Source: Sporopachydermia quercuum
Taxonomy: Eukaryota; Ascomycota; Sporopachydermiomycetes; Sporopachydermiales; Sporopachydermiaceae
Assembly (NCBI GenBank): GCA_001599295.1
Contig: BCGN01000010.1
Coordinates: forward strand, 124,001-188,000
Reading direction: 5' to 3'
Length of the DNA stretch: 64,000 nt
In this document: piece by piece, positions 10,899-22,149 of the stretch
Position numbering within the stretch: the stretch's first letter is position 1
Layout of the letters: every line of letters begins with the position of its first letter
Made by a program: the position numbers and the translations under genes
Notes under the pieces: model-generated
What the model saw: the letters and a program-made list of their open reading frames with translations, nothing else
The model's database searches: none
What the model was told of the DNA's origin: nothing

Positions 10899-13128
10899 GT
10901 AATAACCCCAGTTCTTTTCAACAGAAAGTCTTCAGTTTGCACTGCTTTCTCATATTACTGTGAACTTAAATATCAAACTGTACATATAATACATCAGCAT
11001 AAGAATAAATTAATATCGATACTACAAATATGAGTAGTCGTTGAAACTAAGTAAGGTAGGCCGTCAGTCTATAGAACATATCTTGATGTTACAGCTACAT
11101 GGATACTCTATTCTCAAATGGTCTTAAGATTGCTTTTATACATATACCATGTGCTTCCTATACGCTTGGAAACAAAATGACTTTGTCGTTGATATCAGCA
11201 GCATCACCGATTTTCCCTTTTGTTTTTGCCAGTTCTTCCTTGAACAGCCTTACTATAAGACCCATTCACAAAGAAGTAGACGGTTCCTTCAAATTCGTCT
11301 GCTCATTTATTATAACTAGTTATATCCCTTATACTGTACAAATAGAAATTATTATTACTCCATCAACGAAATCCTCAAGAAGAAAATACCGATTGTCAAA
11401 TGTTAGTATATTTTCATACGACAATAAATCAATCCGAAGAACAATCGAAGGAAACTTCATCATTCACTATGAATTAATTGATACATTTTCACCTCAAAAT
11501 GAAGCGATCAAATACAAAGAAAAAAAAAGAAACGAAAAGTACCTAGAGGATGATAATGATAACTCGATATGATCTTGAATTTCAAATTTCTATTTCCAAT
11601 TAGCGTATTTTACCAATAATTAATTACCTTTCACTAACTGTACATAATCCTTCTTATCAATTCATTATTCCCATACTCAACACGAAAGGAGAGTAATCTT
11701 ATTCTTATTCTATGACATAATCCTTTATTATAGGATGGTGATGACCTAAATTATTGTCCTAAATAGGAAGGAAACAGTGGTTCTACTAACAAAAGATGAT
11801 TTTAATTTTGCTGGTTTTATTTATATTAAGGAATGAATGTACGATAAAGAAAAGGAAAGAAATAGGGAAAGAAAGGAAATCGGTCCACTTCAATTTGTTT
11901 TGTAGATAATCGCTCTAGATATGTTGATCACGTTATAATTGATTCATTAGGAAATGGTGAGATGAGATCATATCTTGATCGTAGTTGATGGAAAGAAAAA
12001 AGGATGAAATCCAATAGGTCCTGGGTTAATTATGATGAACGGTAAGATTCAATGATATTGTCTATATTAGTCAACATGGTCAAAATATATATTTCATCAA
12101 TGAAATTAGAGAGAAATCTATATTGAAAGTATAGAAATTGTGGAAAGTTAAGTTAAACAAGAGCAAATATTAATGTGACATGGAAACGATGTTTAAGCAG
12201 CCCATTTCTCACTTCTGATCATATTGCACTACTGAAGATATTACGGTAGGGCAAAATAGCGGATTGTCAAGTAAGCCAGAAGTAACAACTATTTGATAGG
12301 GCGGAAGAAAAAACTAGTATATTTAAAAGTGAGCAAATGTGGTGCACATAAATTAACGAGACAATTGACACATTCTAGTCCACTTGATCTAATCTAAGAC
12401 CCAACAAACAAGCCAATAAAGATGCAACCATCAAGGGTCGCTTTCTCTGCAGTAGTATGTAATTTGAATTTCGATTCTGTCAGTATAAGTGAATCAAATG
12501 CTGACACTAGTAAAACCTTCGTAGAAAGCTAAGGGTATCATTGGCTTATTCCCAGTAGAAATCTACCCATTAGGTACGTATGATTATGAAATGAGTATAA
12601 ACATTTTAAAATGGGATCTAACAGTATATAATCAGTGACAGTAATGGCAGTTAGTATGTCAGTTGGAGCCTTTATTGCTCAAAGAAAGATTCAAACAGAT
12701 CCATCGCTGCGCTTGAGACGTCATCAAAGAGTCGATAATTCTGTTTTTAATGATTGAAAGGCTGGTATTTGGTTTGGGGAAAATGCTATATATAATTTAT
12801 GATTAATGAAAATGGGCAATTGCGTTTTGTATTTTTATTTATTGGTTTTTATTTGCCAACTCATCTTATGAATTATAAATTTATATTCATGCTATATACA
12901 GGTGATGCTATCATTTTGTAACCTAGTGAATATTATCTTTTTCAATTGGAGGAACTTCCGTGAAATGATTAGATGTTCAACGAATCTCAAGATTGATTTG
13001 CATGAATCCAGATTTAAAACTCTAATCATTGCTTTTCTTCCCACTATTATTAAAGACATACCGTAGCGTATATAATGATACAAGCACATCATATCAAACT
13101 CTTCACATCAAAATGACAAGAGTCTATT
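10899..13128. other. 2.2-kb region between carrier gene and DPC29; one doubtful ORF
   Basis: AT-rich convergent interval. The only long frame is the hypothetical one at 11099-11572, listed separately. Small frames near 12892-13211 overlap the 3' end of DPC29 and look random. I see no RNA gene. Confidence 0.5.
11099..11572 (+). CDS. Hypothetical ORF, doubtful
   Basis: A 157-codon frame starting 200 bases after the carrier gene on the same strand. It is the longest frame in the window that does not overlap a recognised gene. The N-terminal half is hydrophobic and Ser-rich, the middle is basic (SSRRKYRL), and the C-terminus is strongly charged (EAIKYKEKKRNEKYLEDD). I recognise no family. On the opposite strand, about 11159-11261 also reads plausibly as a C-terminal exon (RLFKEELAKTKGKIGDAADI, then a stop), so one of the two readings may be real. 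Neither has supporting conservation that I can see. Confidence 0.25.
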   Translation: MDTLFSNGLKIAFIHIPCASYTLGNKMTLSLISAASPIFPFVFASSSLNSLTIRPIHKEVDGSFKFVCSFIITSYIPYTVQIEIIITPSTKSSRRKYRLSNVSIFSYDNKSIRRTIEGNFIIHYELIDTFSPQNEAIKYKEKKRNEKYLEDDNDNSI

Positions 13129-13962
13129 CTACTCTTCTATCTCATTTTGCATATTTGTATACACCTCAGTTACTTCATCGATTTCGTCTAAACCGCGTAA
13201 AAGTTTCTTAACAGAGGGTAATACGGTTTCCGAGATATCAACCATTGAATCCTTAATAGGATCATATTCTGTTCCCACATCCTTTAGTTCATATTCAGTT
13301 TTTAACTCCTTTGCAATACCGTTGACTAATGAAGGATCAGTATATACAGCAACAATCCGGTCATTTCCATCTTGTGGTTCCTCCTCAACATCATCAGCAC
13401 CTAAATCAGCTATCCTTTCAAAAACTTCTTCGTAAGTTTTATCGCCACGGTCCAAAATAATATAACCTCTTCTATTGAACAAAAACTGTACACTGCTCAA
13501 AGAGCCCCCAACCCGAGTGAAACAACTTTTTACAAAACCAACAGTTCGAGCACGGTTATCTGTCATTGCTTCTACTATAATAGCAACACCTCCAGGTCCC
13601 ATTCCTTCATATGTAACTGCTTCCCCACTATTACTTCCTGATCCAGAGGCTTTGCTGATAGCACTTTCAATAGTCTTCTTAGGTACGTTTGCCTTAGATG
13701 CTTGTTCCAGTACTGATGATAGCTGTGCATTCAAAGTTGGATCAGGTCCACCTGCTTTAACTGCTACCATAATCATACCTGAAAACTTGCTGTTAATTTT
13801 GTTTCTTTGGGCATCATTCTTCATCTTATCATGTTTAATGGTCGACCATTTGTTATGACCTGAGCATACAATGTTGCTGCTATGGACTAATCTTCTATTG
13901 ACTTGAAAGCATAGGTCTTTTCTAGCAGTGCGATTGACTGCATTTCGAGCAAAAGCAAACAT
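13129..13962 (-). CDS. DPC29: TACO1/YebC-family mitochondrial translation factor
   Basis: A 277-residue member of the TACO1/YebC family. The family core is intact: GHNKWSTIKHDKMKNDAQR, then AVKAGGPDP, NVPKKTIESAISKASG, VTYEGMGPGGVAIIVEAMTD and NRARTVGFVKSCFTRVGGSL. Residues 1-33 are basic and lack acids until D17 (MFAFARNAVNRTARK), consistent with a mitochondrial targeting sequence. Family members bind mitochondrial ribosomes and aid translation, for example of COX1 in mammals; the yeast counterpart is YGR021W (Dpc29). The tail is acidic. The gene is uninterrupted and divergent from VMA7. Confidence 0.92.
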   Translation of the reverse strand: MFAFARNAVNRTARKDLCFQVNRRLVHSSNIVCSGHNKWSTIKHDKMKNDAQRNKINSKFSGMIMVAVKAGGPDPTLNAQLSSVLEQASKANVPKKTIESAISKASGSGSNSGEAVTYEGMGPGGVAIIVEAMTDNRARTVGFVKSCFTRVGGSLSSVQFLFNRRGYIILDRGDKTYEEVFERIADLGADDVEEEPQDGNDRIVAVYTDPSLVNGIAKELKTEYELKDVGTEYDPIKDSMVDISETVLPSVKKLLRGLDEIDEVTEVYTNMQNEIEE

Positions 13963-14655
13963 TATACGAGATTTGCCTAAACAAGTTCAATAGTCTATAA
14001 TGGATAGTACTACTTTGAATTCCACTATGACTTCACTTATAAGCAACTCTGCGTTAGACCATTCTATAGCTTCTCCAAATGAATAAATCACAGTTTTCCA
14101 CCAGCTCTACAATCCCTTTTCAAAGTCTTTTTCTTGAGCAAACTAATAACTGACAGTCTCTCCAACTTACTCATCACTATCAGTCATTCCATCGACCACC
14201 AAACTTCGACCAACTTTTTTTTTTCCCAGGCTATGTTCCATATATTCCATATTTTTCCTTGGAACAACTCATCTACCGCAGAGACCAAGTGAACCTATCA
14301 CAAACCAAATGGGGAAGAAAACCAAAGTCTAAATAAAATATCCGGGTAACTCTAGAAAGAATACTAAGAATCAAGCTCATAACCTTATTATCCCAGTTTA
14401 CATGTATCAGTTTCCCTACTCGTGCATCCATCAATTGTGGTACATACAAAAGCATGATAACATGAATTATCATTGACTGAGGTATTTCATCATTATCCAT
14501 TGACTAAATACTTGTACTTAATATTGTATGACAGTTTGATGTTGTAATCTCTTTATGGCAAATCAAGAGGGATCAATTTAGAGGATTTTGGTTAATCAGG
14601 TGGGGAATTTTTTTCGACAGAACGCAAGATATTCGTAGATAGAATATAATCGAAG
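13963..14655. promoter_or_regulatory. Divergent promoter region, DPC29 and VMA7
   Basis: A 693-base spacer between divergent starts. It contains a run of ten T bases near 14214. I assign no factor-binding site. Confidence 0.4.
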
Positions 14656-15145
14656 ATGACAACAGAACAGTATAAGGATCGACAGTTCTTAGCTGTAATT
14701 GGCGATGAGGATACAGTGACAGGAATGCTACTAGCAGGAGTGGGACATATATCTGATGATGCAACTCAATCCAAAAATTATGTGGTGATTGATGCCAAAT
14801 CAACAGATGAAGATATTGAAAAAGCATTTGATGAATATACACAGAAAAGGAAAGACATTGCCGTTGTATTAATTAATCAACATATAGCTGAGAGGATTCG
14901 ATTTAAAGTAGACACCTACACTCAAGCATTCCCAGCTATATTAGAAATTCCATCTAAGGATCATCCATATGGTAAGTACTTTTTTCTAGTTGCCGTGTAG
15001 GGAGAAGAGTAGACAATGAATAATTCTGTGATGGAATTGTAATCGAAACTGATAGTCCCCACTGAATTTATATTTACTAACCTAAATATAAGACCCTGAA
15101 AAGGATTCAGTGTTGAGAAGAGTGAGAAGATTATTTGGAGAGTAA
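14656..15145 (+). CDS. VMA7: V-ATPase V1 subunit F, Vma7 (2 exons)
   Basis: Exons 14656-14971 and 15093-15145 give 122 residues; Vma7 of S. cerevisiae has 118. The sequence carries the subunit F pattern: [52 protein letters not shown] and [14 protein letters not shown]. The first frame runs into an intron (PYG followed by GTAAGT). After TACTAAC and AAATATAAG the second exon supplies [17 protein letters not shown], the canonical end of the family. Subunit F sits in the central stalk of the vacuolar proton pump and couples ATP hydrolysis in V1 to rotation. Without splicing the protein would lose this conserved C-terminus. The 121-base intron is close to the 3' end, unlike most introns here. Confidence 0.96.
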
Positions 15146-15360
15146 ATATAGCATGGAAAATTTGTATTCAGGTTTTAAGTGCGAAGGAAGAGAAAAAGAA
15201 CTGGATGGATGTGTTTACAATATAACGGGTAGAATTGTAGAAACAATGCCAATGATTTAGAATTAGCATTTTTACCAATTGAAGGTTAAAACTACGAATT
15301 CAAATTTCTCAGTAATTAATATACGTTTATTCAATCTATCGTTCTATGTGGCGAATGTAG

Positions 15361-17205
15361 CTATTTTTTCTTATTCTTGTTCTTGTTTTTATTTTTATTC
15401 TTGCTGTTCTTCTTTGTGGGAACTGATGAGACTTCGTTTGGCTCAGAGGTTTCTTTGCTATCAACACCAGTATCAGCATCACCATTAATTTCTTCTGTCT
15501 TTGAAACGTCTTGACCTTGCTCTTGATCTACTTTTTGTTCATCTACCAGTTGCTCACCTCCCTCTTTCCTTTGATCTTCTTCGCTCTTTGTCTCGGTTCC
15601 TACAGTATCAGAAGTCAGCTCCATATTCTCCTGAACTTCAGACTTATTTTCAATTGCATCTGCATTTTCTTCAATTTTGTCTTCTACTGCTGATGGTTCG
15701 TTCTCATCAACAATAACTGGTTTACTCTCAATAATTTCAGTTTTTTCATCAATAGGCTCGTTCACAGTTTCAACTACTTCAGCTTCCTCGACATGCTGAT
15801 CACCTTTTATTTCTTCCTCGTGTTGCTCTTCAGTACCAGTAGCTGTTTCCACTGGTAATTGAGTTTCGTTAGTTACTAACTCGGTTGACTCTTCATGAGC
15901 AATGGCTGTTTCTTCTTTTACGGATATTTCACTCTTTTCTTGGGTAGTTGGTTTACTGACTGGTTCCACAGGAGCCTCATGGGTTATATCTATTGCTTCA
16001 GAAACTTTCTCCTCTTTCTCTCTACTATTTTCTGGCTCTTCAGTTTGTATAGTTCCTTCAGTATTGATTGCCTTGGACTCAGCAGCGGTTAATTCTACTG
16101 CTTCCGTAGATGGTTCATCAACAACTGTTAACTCAGGTTCAGTCTCAGGTCCAGCCACAAATATCTTTTCATCACCAATATTCAAATCATCCAGCTTCTG
16201 CTCTAAGCTCTTTACAACACTTTCAACCGGAGCTATCGCTTCACTATCATTGCTTTTGGTCTTTTCCCTATCTTCAGTACTCAGTTTGGGGTCTCTAGAA
16301 GGTGCAGGAGGTTTCTCTCCATTGATTTGAGCTTCAGAAGTCTTAGAATCATCAGCGTTATCAATAGCTGGTGTCTCTTTTCCCTTTCCTCTAGCATTAC
16401 CCTTCCCTTTATAGTGGACATTATTATAGAGAGCAGGATCAGCGTCCAAATAGAATGCTCTCACTCCAACAATTCGTCTTTCATATTCACATGCTTTCAG
16501 CCATTCCGGACGTACCACTGGGATATTCATATCAATTGCTCGCTTCCATTCGTCACCAACTCCTTCCGTGCATATGAAATGGGTTGTATCAACTTGTACA
16601 GTCATCTGTGAAGGTTTACCACCAATATTAGCTAATGCTTCTTCTATATCCTTCTGAGAAAATTCTTCTTCATTTAATGGTCCAAGACAAATAGTAATAC
16701 CTGAAAGATCTGTCATCTTGTGTGTACTTACAGTAACAGTGTTGGATGTTAATACACCAGCAGTTGTATCCAAACGTAAAAAGAAACTGAATTGAGAATC
16801 AATTGGTAATCCAGAGATCTTGTAGGTATTCTGGCCAATTGGTGATATTTGACCAACTCTTTCACTATCTTTGAATAAAACAAACGACTTTACTTCTGAT
16901 ATTCCTAGTTCTATTTTATCCCATTCTAATACAATTGATGTCTGAGTTATGTTTCTGACTCTTAGAACAGGAGGAGAAGGAGCTTTCGAGAACGTAGAGA
17001 GAATTTCGGATTGAATTTCAGAAAACTTCTTTTGTTGAACTTTCTCTAGACTTTCATTTCTATCGCATTTTATCTTTATGATTGATCCTGTTTTCACACC
17101 TTCTGGTAGCAGGATAGTAGGAAATTCGATCAAATGGTGATCTGAGGTTAGTAATAACGCTAGGGAAGCATCAAGTTTACCAACAGTTAAATTGACTTCA
17201 ACCAT
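15361..17205 (-). CDS. CHS5: Exomer scaffold protein Chs5
   Basis: A 614-residue Chs5. The N-terminus (VNLTVGKLDASLALLLTSDH) and FPTILLPEGVKTGSIIKIK match the dimerisation and ChAP-binding segment. A fibronectin type III domain follows at about residues 77-165 (PSPPVLRVRNIT...VLEWD) and a BRCT domain at about 168-255 (ICLGPLN...FICTEGVGDEWKRAID...VVRPEWLKACEYERRIVG). The rest is a long Glu-rich disordered tail ending in alternating Asn and Lys. Chs5 organises exomer at the trans-Golgi, binding Arf1 and carrying cargo such as chitin synthase Chs3 to the cell surface. The Asn-Lys tail is encoded by a TTNTT-type microsatellite at 15363-15415 and is a typical Chs5 feature. Confidence 0.95.
   Translation of the reverse strand: MVEVNLTVGKLDASLALLLTSDHHLIEFPTILLPEGVKTGSIIKIKCDRNESLEKVQQKKFSEIQSEILSTFSKAPSPPVLRVRNITQTSIVLEWDKIELGISEVKSFVLFKDSERVGQISPIGQNTYKISGLPIDSQFSFFLRLDTTAGVLTSNTVTVSTHKMTDLSGITICLGPLNEEEFSQKDIEEALANIGGKPSQMTVQVDTTHFICTEGVGDEWKRAIDMNIPVVRPEWLKACEYERRIVGVRAFYLDADPALYNNVHYKGKGNARGKGKETPAIDNADDSKTSEAQINGEKPPAPSRDPKLSTEDREKTKSNDSEAIAPVESVVKSLEQKLDDLNIGDEKIFVAGPETEPELTVVDEPSTEAVELTAAESKAINTEGTIQTEEPENSREKEEKVSEAIDITHEAPVEPVSKPTTQEKSEISVKEETAIAHEESTELVTNETQLPVETATGTEEQHEEEIKGDQHVEEAEVVETVNEPIDEKTEIIESKPVIVDENEPSAVEDKIEENADAIENKSEVQENMELTSDTVGTETKSEEDQRKEGGEQLVDEQKVDQEQGQDVSKTEEINGDADTGVDSKETSEPNEVSSVPTKKNSKNKNKNKNKNKKK
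15363..15415. repeat. Microsatellite encoding the Asn-Lys tail of Chs5
   Basis: A run of 6-base units of the TTNTTN kind that encodes (NK)n at the extreme C-terminus of Chs5. Copy number may vary between strains. Confidence 0.7.
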
Positions 17206-18077
17206 TGTGTGCTAATAAGAATTTGATGTTAATACAGTATTTAGATGGAAGAGACCTAAATATTTTATGGATGTTTTGTTTTATCGAAGATTGGTGATTC
17301 AATTGTTATTGTAGTGAGAAGTGCTTAACACTTGGCTCTCTGCTCATGAGTGCTACTCCAAGCAGTAATAAGTAGAGAAATCACTTATATTGGAAAATAA
17401 AACAAAATTTCAGTACCGAGTGTTACAGGCCGTCCAACAGACTAGAGAGTACTTTAATGATTAATTTCTTCCGTTCCTTCTATTAACTTCTCATCTTTGT
17501 ATCAATCAATAATGCTCTTCCACCGTTGTCAATTGTCTATATTTCCACTTTTGCACTCAGAAAACGAATGAATGCCAGCATGTAAAGGAAAATTTGAGTT
17601 CTTCTGGACAATTGGGAATATGGACACAGATGTTGGAAAAGAGCTTTCTGTTGCTGGACAACTGAGTTTATCAGTTGTAGACTGTCCGGGAAGCTCAACA
17701 TAGATTCTTATTGCATCAAACAGAATGGATGACAATATTATGAGAGATAGAGATTGACAAATATATACCAATAATGCTCAGATTTATTGTACAAAATCTA
17801 TATTGGGACCATTGCTACATGTATTGACAAGTGANTTATAGTTTACAGGTAAGGAAATCAAGTATTGGCAGTCAATCAGAGGAGATGGTTGGCCACTAGA
17901 ACTCTGGCCAGGGAGAGGGTATTGATAAACTCAGATGAATGTATTAGAAACAATTGACCTACACGTTTATGTGGTTCAAAATTTATATATATAAATAATT
18001 GTTTAAAACGAATCTAATTTTTCCTGTCATTAGATGTCCAGATCCTGAGACCAAAAATACTAGGATTGCAGATAAGC
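17206..18077. other. Intergenic region, no recognised gene
   Basis: A 0.87-kb spacer between the CHS5 start and the ATG12 stop (same strand). The 80-codon frame at 17529-17771 looks random. It should hold the CHS5 promoter. Confidence 0.5.
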
Positions 18078-18640
18078 CTAACCGAAAGCCTCCATATTGG
18101 AATAATTAACTATTAGCTCATCATTGACAGCATAATCCTAAGAGAGTTAATATCTGATTAGAACAATAATCGTCAAATTCAAAATAATGTTTTTTTAAAC
18201 CTCCTTCTCAAGCTGAACATCAAAATACATACCCCGAACAGGTTACTGATCGTTTCATCTAATGAAGGAGCAAATGATGAATTGATATAACAATACAAGG
18301 ATTCATGTGGTGGCGACTTCAATTTCAACCTCAGGAATCTTATAAGAACTTCAAACTTTTGATCTGATCGTATAACATAAGCTTCTTTCTCTAACCTCTT
18401 AGCAGATGCTATTGATTTGAATCTTATCTTCACTTTGACNGCATTAGGCTTTACGTCTGTGTATCGGTGTAGTTTGAATACTGATTCCAATGGTAAATGA
18501 GACATCATCATTGAAGCTGTAGTTGTGAGAATTGGCTCAGGGGGATTTTCTTCGGGAATAACTCCCGTATCCTTGAGAGACATTTTAGGTGTATTTTTCT
18601 CGTTTTGAGGTTCACTCATATTTCGAATATCGATGTCCAT
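18078..18640 (-). CDS. ATG12: Ubiquitin-like autophagy protein Atg12 (2 exons)
   Basis: Exons 18640-18233 and 18137-18078 give 155 residues. The ubiquitin-like fold starts near residue 67: KVKIRFKSIASAKRLEKEAY, then KFEVLIRFLRLKLK, LYCYINSSFAPSLDETISNLFG. Exon 2, after ATTAAC...TTAG, encodes DYAVNDELIVNYSNMEAFG and a stop. The terminal glycine is the residue joined to Atg5 by Atg7 and Atg10; the Atg12-Atg5-Atg16 conjugate then promotes Atg8 lipidation. The single open frame runs through the 5' splice site and would miss this glycine, so splicing is essential. The conserved leucine before FG is a CTG codon. The first 65 residues are disordered. One N gives an unknown residue near position 67. 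Confidence 0.94.
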
Positions 18641-19677
18641 TTCGAAAATATATTGATTGCTACATAACTGCGAAACTGGCTAAGTTGAATCTAGGAAAAG
18701 ACAAGAAAGCAAATGAATAGTGAATGTGAACCATTATCAAAAATACAAGTTGGAATAGTTCCATTTGAATATAGTTTTATTCTATGGACATAAAAGAGAG
18801 CAAAAACAGCAATTACTGATAAGAAACAGTTCGTGATAGTTCCTTTCACCGTCATTCTCTCATAATTTAAGTTCAATTTTCACTTCGCGTCTCGTCACAA
18901 GAAATAAGTGCCTCTCGCATTATTTGGTCGATGTGATAAGTTTCAAAATCAAAGTAGATCCATGTAAGTTTATTTCTATTTTATATAAAATGGTCGAACA
19001 AACTAGTCGAACAAACTAGTCGAACAATTTAACATTAACGATTTATTTCACACAATCATTTTCTTGCTGTAGTATCATTTCAACAACTACTTGTGACTCC
19101 ATATAAATCGCTACAGTACTATGTCCCATTCTATATGCAAGAGTATGCACGAAATACATCTAAGCGCTTGCTCACATGTGATATGTCTTATTTCAGGGTT
19201 ATCCTTACCCACCTACTTTCCCACACCCTGACAATGCATCTCTCTTCTCTGATGATCATATCTCCGCACATTAATGGCTGAATGTTACTCAATCTGTACT
19301 ATCCATATGTTTCTGTTGGATCAACCTTACATTTAAGGGATACATACTTGCTTTAGTTAATTGATTGTACCGGAAATATTGTTCATATTTCGGCAAGAAA
19401 CAGGAAGAATTTAGCCGTTTGCAATAAATAGATCAGATTGTTAATAGAGTCTACTGTGTAACCAGTTGAAGTAACTTGAAAACCGCTGGTGCCTACAGTG
19501 AATGAAGATACCATATAACTAGAAATAACTATTCAATATATTATCAGCACGCATCATAGTAATCCAACACTGGATCCAATAGACCTCGTAAAAAGAAACT
19601 GAATTATGAAGATATATTGGGTAAAACGCAGCTATTACAGTTGATGATTATTTGAGAACAGAAGCAAGTGGTTAACA
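18641..19677. promoter_or_regulatory. Divergent spacer, ATG12 and YBP-like gene
   Basis: A 1.0-kb region between divergent starts. It contains the 13-base tandem repeat at 18994-19027. No RNA gene is seen. Confidence 0.4.
18994..19027. repeat. 13-base tandem repeat, about 2.6 copies
   Basis: The unit TCGAACAAACTAG occurs twice in perfect tandem, followed by a partial third copy (TCGAACAA). It lies about 350 bases upstream of ATG12 and 650 upstream of the YBP-like gene. Confidence 0.8.
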
Positions 19678-22149
19678 ATGGCTGTAGAAGGGTTAGAAAG
19701 CCTGAGTGAACAGGACTCCGAAAACTTCTCAACTATTAGAAGACTACAGGATATTTTGTCCAGACTGCAGTCACAAATAGGTGAAACTGATACTTATAGT
19801 GGCAACAGTGATGAAAACGAAAGTGAGTCAACTATAGCTGCCGATGAAGACGGAGTAGGCAGTTATGATTCTAGTAATGATAACGAAGCCGAGCAAAATG
19901 CGGAAGAAGAGACAACTCGAAACGCGGACGATGGAAACCAAGATGGAGTTCTATTAAGAGAGAATGACATTTCTGAGGAAAAAGACGACAACTCTCAGGA
20001 AAACGATACTCTTGCAGATAGTGAAGAGTCCTTTGAAGAAGTCGTTCAAATAATTAAAAGTGCTTTCAGAGATTGTCAAGAAACCAAGGATTATATTTCT
20101 TTTACCACAATCATACACTTAAAACTACTGGACTCTTCTAAATTCACCTTTGATGAAAGAACAGAAGTTCTACGTTTATTGTTTGATATCCTCGGGAAGA
20201 ACCCTGAAATTACCTACGCTATTGGATGGGACATTCCTCAGTTGCTATTGAACTATTTTGAAACCGATTTCTTATTCACTGAAGCATTTTATGAAAGCAG
20301 AAACTTAATAGTGTTGATGAAAATATTTGGTGTACTTGCCATTCATGGGAATCCAAAAGAAATGCAAATTAGAACAGCTGAATTATTATCTGAACTCGTG
20401 TTTGATCCTACAGAAGAGGAAAAGCTTTTGAAGTATTATCCTGATGAATCTGAGGATGCCGTACTCCCAGCAAATCCCGCTGAGAAATACTTCAATTTGA
20501 AGTTCCATTCATTGTTTGAACTGTTGATTCAATCTACTAGAAATATCAAAACATTATATCCATCTAAATTCCTAACATCGTTGACAGCAGCAGTGTTGGT
20601 GTTCTTTAGGAAAAACAGAACTGATGTTGGNACGACTGCTCTTGGATTTACGTCAAGACGAGTATATGTATTTGTTAGAGATTATGTTCCAAGCGAGCTT
20701 CCTGATGGTGTTGATTCTACTAGTAGTGAATTCATGATACAACAAAGCGAAGAAATCATAAAACAACAGAAAATCCTACAATGCTTCATCACATATTACA
20801 TTCAAATACTATATGAGAGACTGTACATTCAATGGGCAGCTCTGTTATTTACTGAGATTCAACATGGAGTTGCTGATAAACCATATAAAGAACGCTGTGA
20901 ATGTCATCCTCCTGAAAGGACTGACTCCGTAATGGTTCAAATGACTGGAAGGTTCACCGATCTCTGTTTATCAATGGACCTTAATCTAGATCAACTATTC
21001 CGTCAGCTGGTAGGTCTTGCAAACGATATTTACCCTAAGAGCAAGAATTCTGGTAATCTTGATGATGATATCCTTAAGGTATTCGGTAGAAATTCTGATG
21101 GTCCTGTTAAGAGCAAATACCTAGTAGAAGGGGTAGGAATGGAGTCTTTCCAGTTTCAGTTCCCTGATACTAAGGAAATGTTAATAGTTTCAATGGAAGG
21201 TGTACTTTGCTTATCTACACACTATTTCTGTGAGAATAGACATGAATTACCATTGTTATCTGATATACTGACCCCTGAGAATATTGTTGATTTGGTATTA
21301 ATGTTTGTTATCTATTTAGCAGAAGATGGTGTTGGCGACGTATCTGCTGGTGTTCAAGATGCCGTTTGTTTCTGGTCTTGGATAGTGTTTAAATCGTGTA
21401 CTCCAGAGACTGTGGCGGAAGTGAACCAAGGAAAGCTTGCTGCATTCCTACAGACCATATTTGGTGTAAGTGCTAATATAAAAGATGAAGTTATGAGAAA
21501 GCTATCATTTACATTATGTGCTAAAGTTCTATCACTTGCTCCGGATGACTTTTCATACGTTTTTATAAGGGATTGCTTGAGAGAATGTCCTTATGCTAAC
21601 GTGAATGCTTCATTGATTGGCTTACTGAAAGATTTCATTCTAAGGAAGCGTAGAAGAAAGTGTTCAGAACCGAGCTCTGATGGTTCCCATGAAGCTATTC
21701 CGGGAGCGAAAAATTTGGATGATGATAATACGGAGAACATTACTACAGGCCTATCTAAATTGGCAATTGAAGAACCATTCCTTGTGATTAATGATGAGAG
21801 AAAGAAAGATATAGAGGAACTCGTGTTATTATCACTTTGCAATACGTTCAAGCTGTCAAATGAAGAACTGATGAAGCTCGAGACACCTATTGCCAACCCT
21901 GAGATTACCTTAGATGACTTCAGGGTTTTGCTTTCATGGTTGAACTTTCTAATTGGTACTAAAGTATTGGATAAAATGTTTATTATATTGATGATAGAAA
22001 AGGTGGATTTACTAGCAGACAATGATATTGCTACGAGTAAGGATTCCGTAAGTGGAGAGTCGATTTCCCTTGCTGTGTTGAAAGTTGCAACAGCAAGACT
22101 GAAACAATTCTATTCTCTTGACGATGAAGGTAGTACAAATAACAACTGA
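19678..22149 (+). CDS. YAP1-binding protein family (Ybp1/Ybp2, Alf4/glomulin-like)
   Basis: An 823-residue helical-repeat protein. After an acidic N-terminus (about residues 40-120) it carries family-like segments: KDYISFTTIIHLKLLDS, NPEITYAIGWDIPQLLLNYF and TTALGFTSRRVYVFVRDY. I place it in the Kinetochor_Ybp2 family, which includes Ybp1, Ybp2 and Alf4/glomulin. Ybp1 protects and activates the oxidative-stress factor Yap1; Ybp2 also associates with kinetochores. Which role applies here cannot be told from sequence. The unknown residue near position 320 comes from a GGN codon, so it is glycine. The gene is uninterrupted and ends 445 bases from the convergent HPC2. Confidence 0.8.
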   Translation: MAVEGLESLSEQDSENFSTIRRLQDILSRLQSQIGETDTYSGNSDENESESTIAADEDGVGSYDSSNDNEAEQNAEEETTRNADDGNQDGVLLRENDISEEKDDNSQENDTLADSEESFEEVVQIIKSAFRDCQETKDYISFTTIIHLKLLDSSKFTFDERTEVLRLLFDILGKNPEITYAIGWDIPQLLLNYFETDFLFTEAFYESRNLIVLMKIFGVLAIHGNPKEMQIRTAELLSELVFDPTEEEKLLKYYPDESEDAVLPANPAEKYFNLKFHSLFELLIQSTRNIKTLYPSKFLTSLTAAVLVFFRKNRTDVXTTALGFTSRRVYVFVRDYVPSELPDGVDSTSSEFMIQQSEEIIKQQKILQCFITYYIQILYERLYIQWAALLFTEIQHGVADKPYKERCECHPPERTDSVMVQMTGRFTDLCLSMDLNLDQLFRQLVGLANDIYPKSKNSGNLDDDILKVFGRNSDGPVKSKYLVEGVGMESFQFQFPDTKEMLIVSMEGVLCLSTHYFCENRHELPLLSDILTPENIVDLVLMFVIYLAEDGVGDVSAGVQDAVCFWSWIVFKSCTPETVAEVNQGKLAAFLQTIFGVSANIKDEVMRKLSFTLCAKVLSLAPDDFSYVFIRDCLRECPYANVNASLIGLLKDFILRKRRRKCSEPSSDGSHEAIPGAKNLDDDNTENITTGLSKLAIEEPFLVINDERKKDIEELVLLSLCNTFKLSNEELMKLETPIANPEITLDDFRVLLSWLNFLIGTKVLDKMFIILMIEKVDLLADNDIATSKDSVSGESISLAVLKVATARLKQFYSLDDEGSTNNN

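Noticed and set aside
13475-13858. Plus-strand frame (127 codons) opposite DPC29
   Set aside because: Antisense of the conserved TACO1 core; no start context or family resemblance.
15902-16330. Long plus-strand frame (142 codons) opposite CHS5
   Set aside because: It is a shadow of the Glu-rich Chs5 tail; Ser/Val composition follows from the opposite strand codons.
18960-19060. Tandem TCGAAC repeat as part of a tRNA (box B resembles GGTTCGA)
   Set aside because: No acceptor stem or box A at the right spacing.
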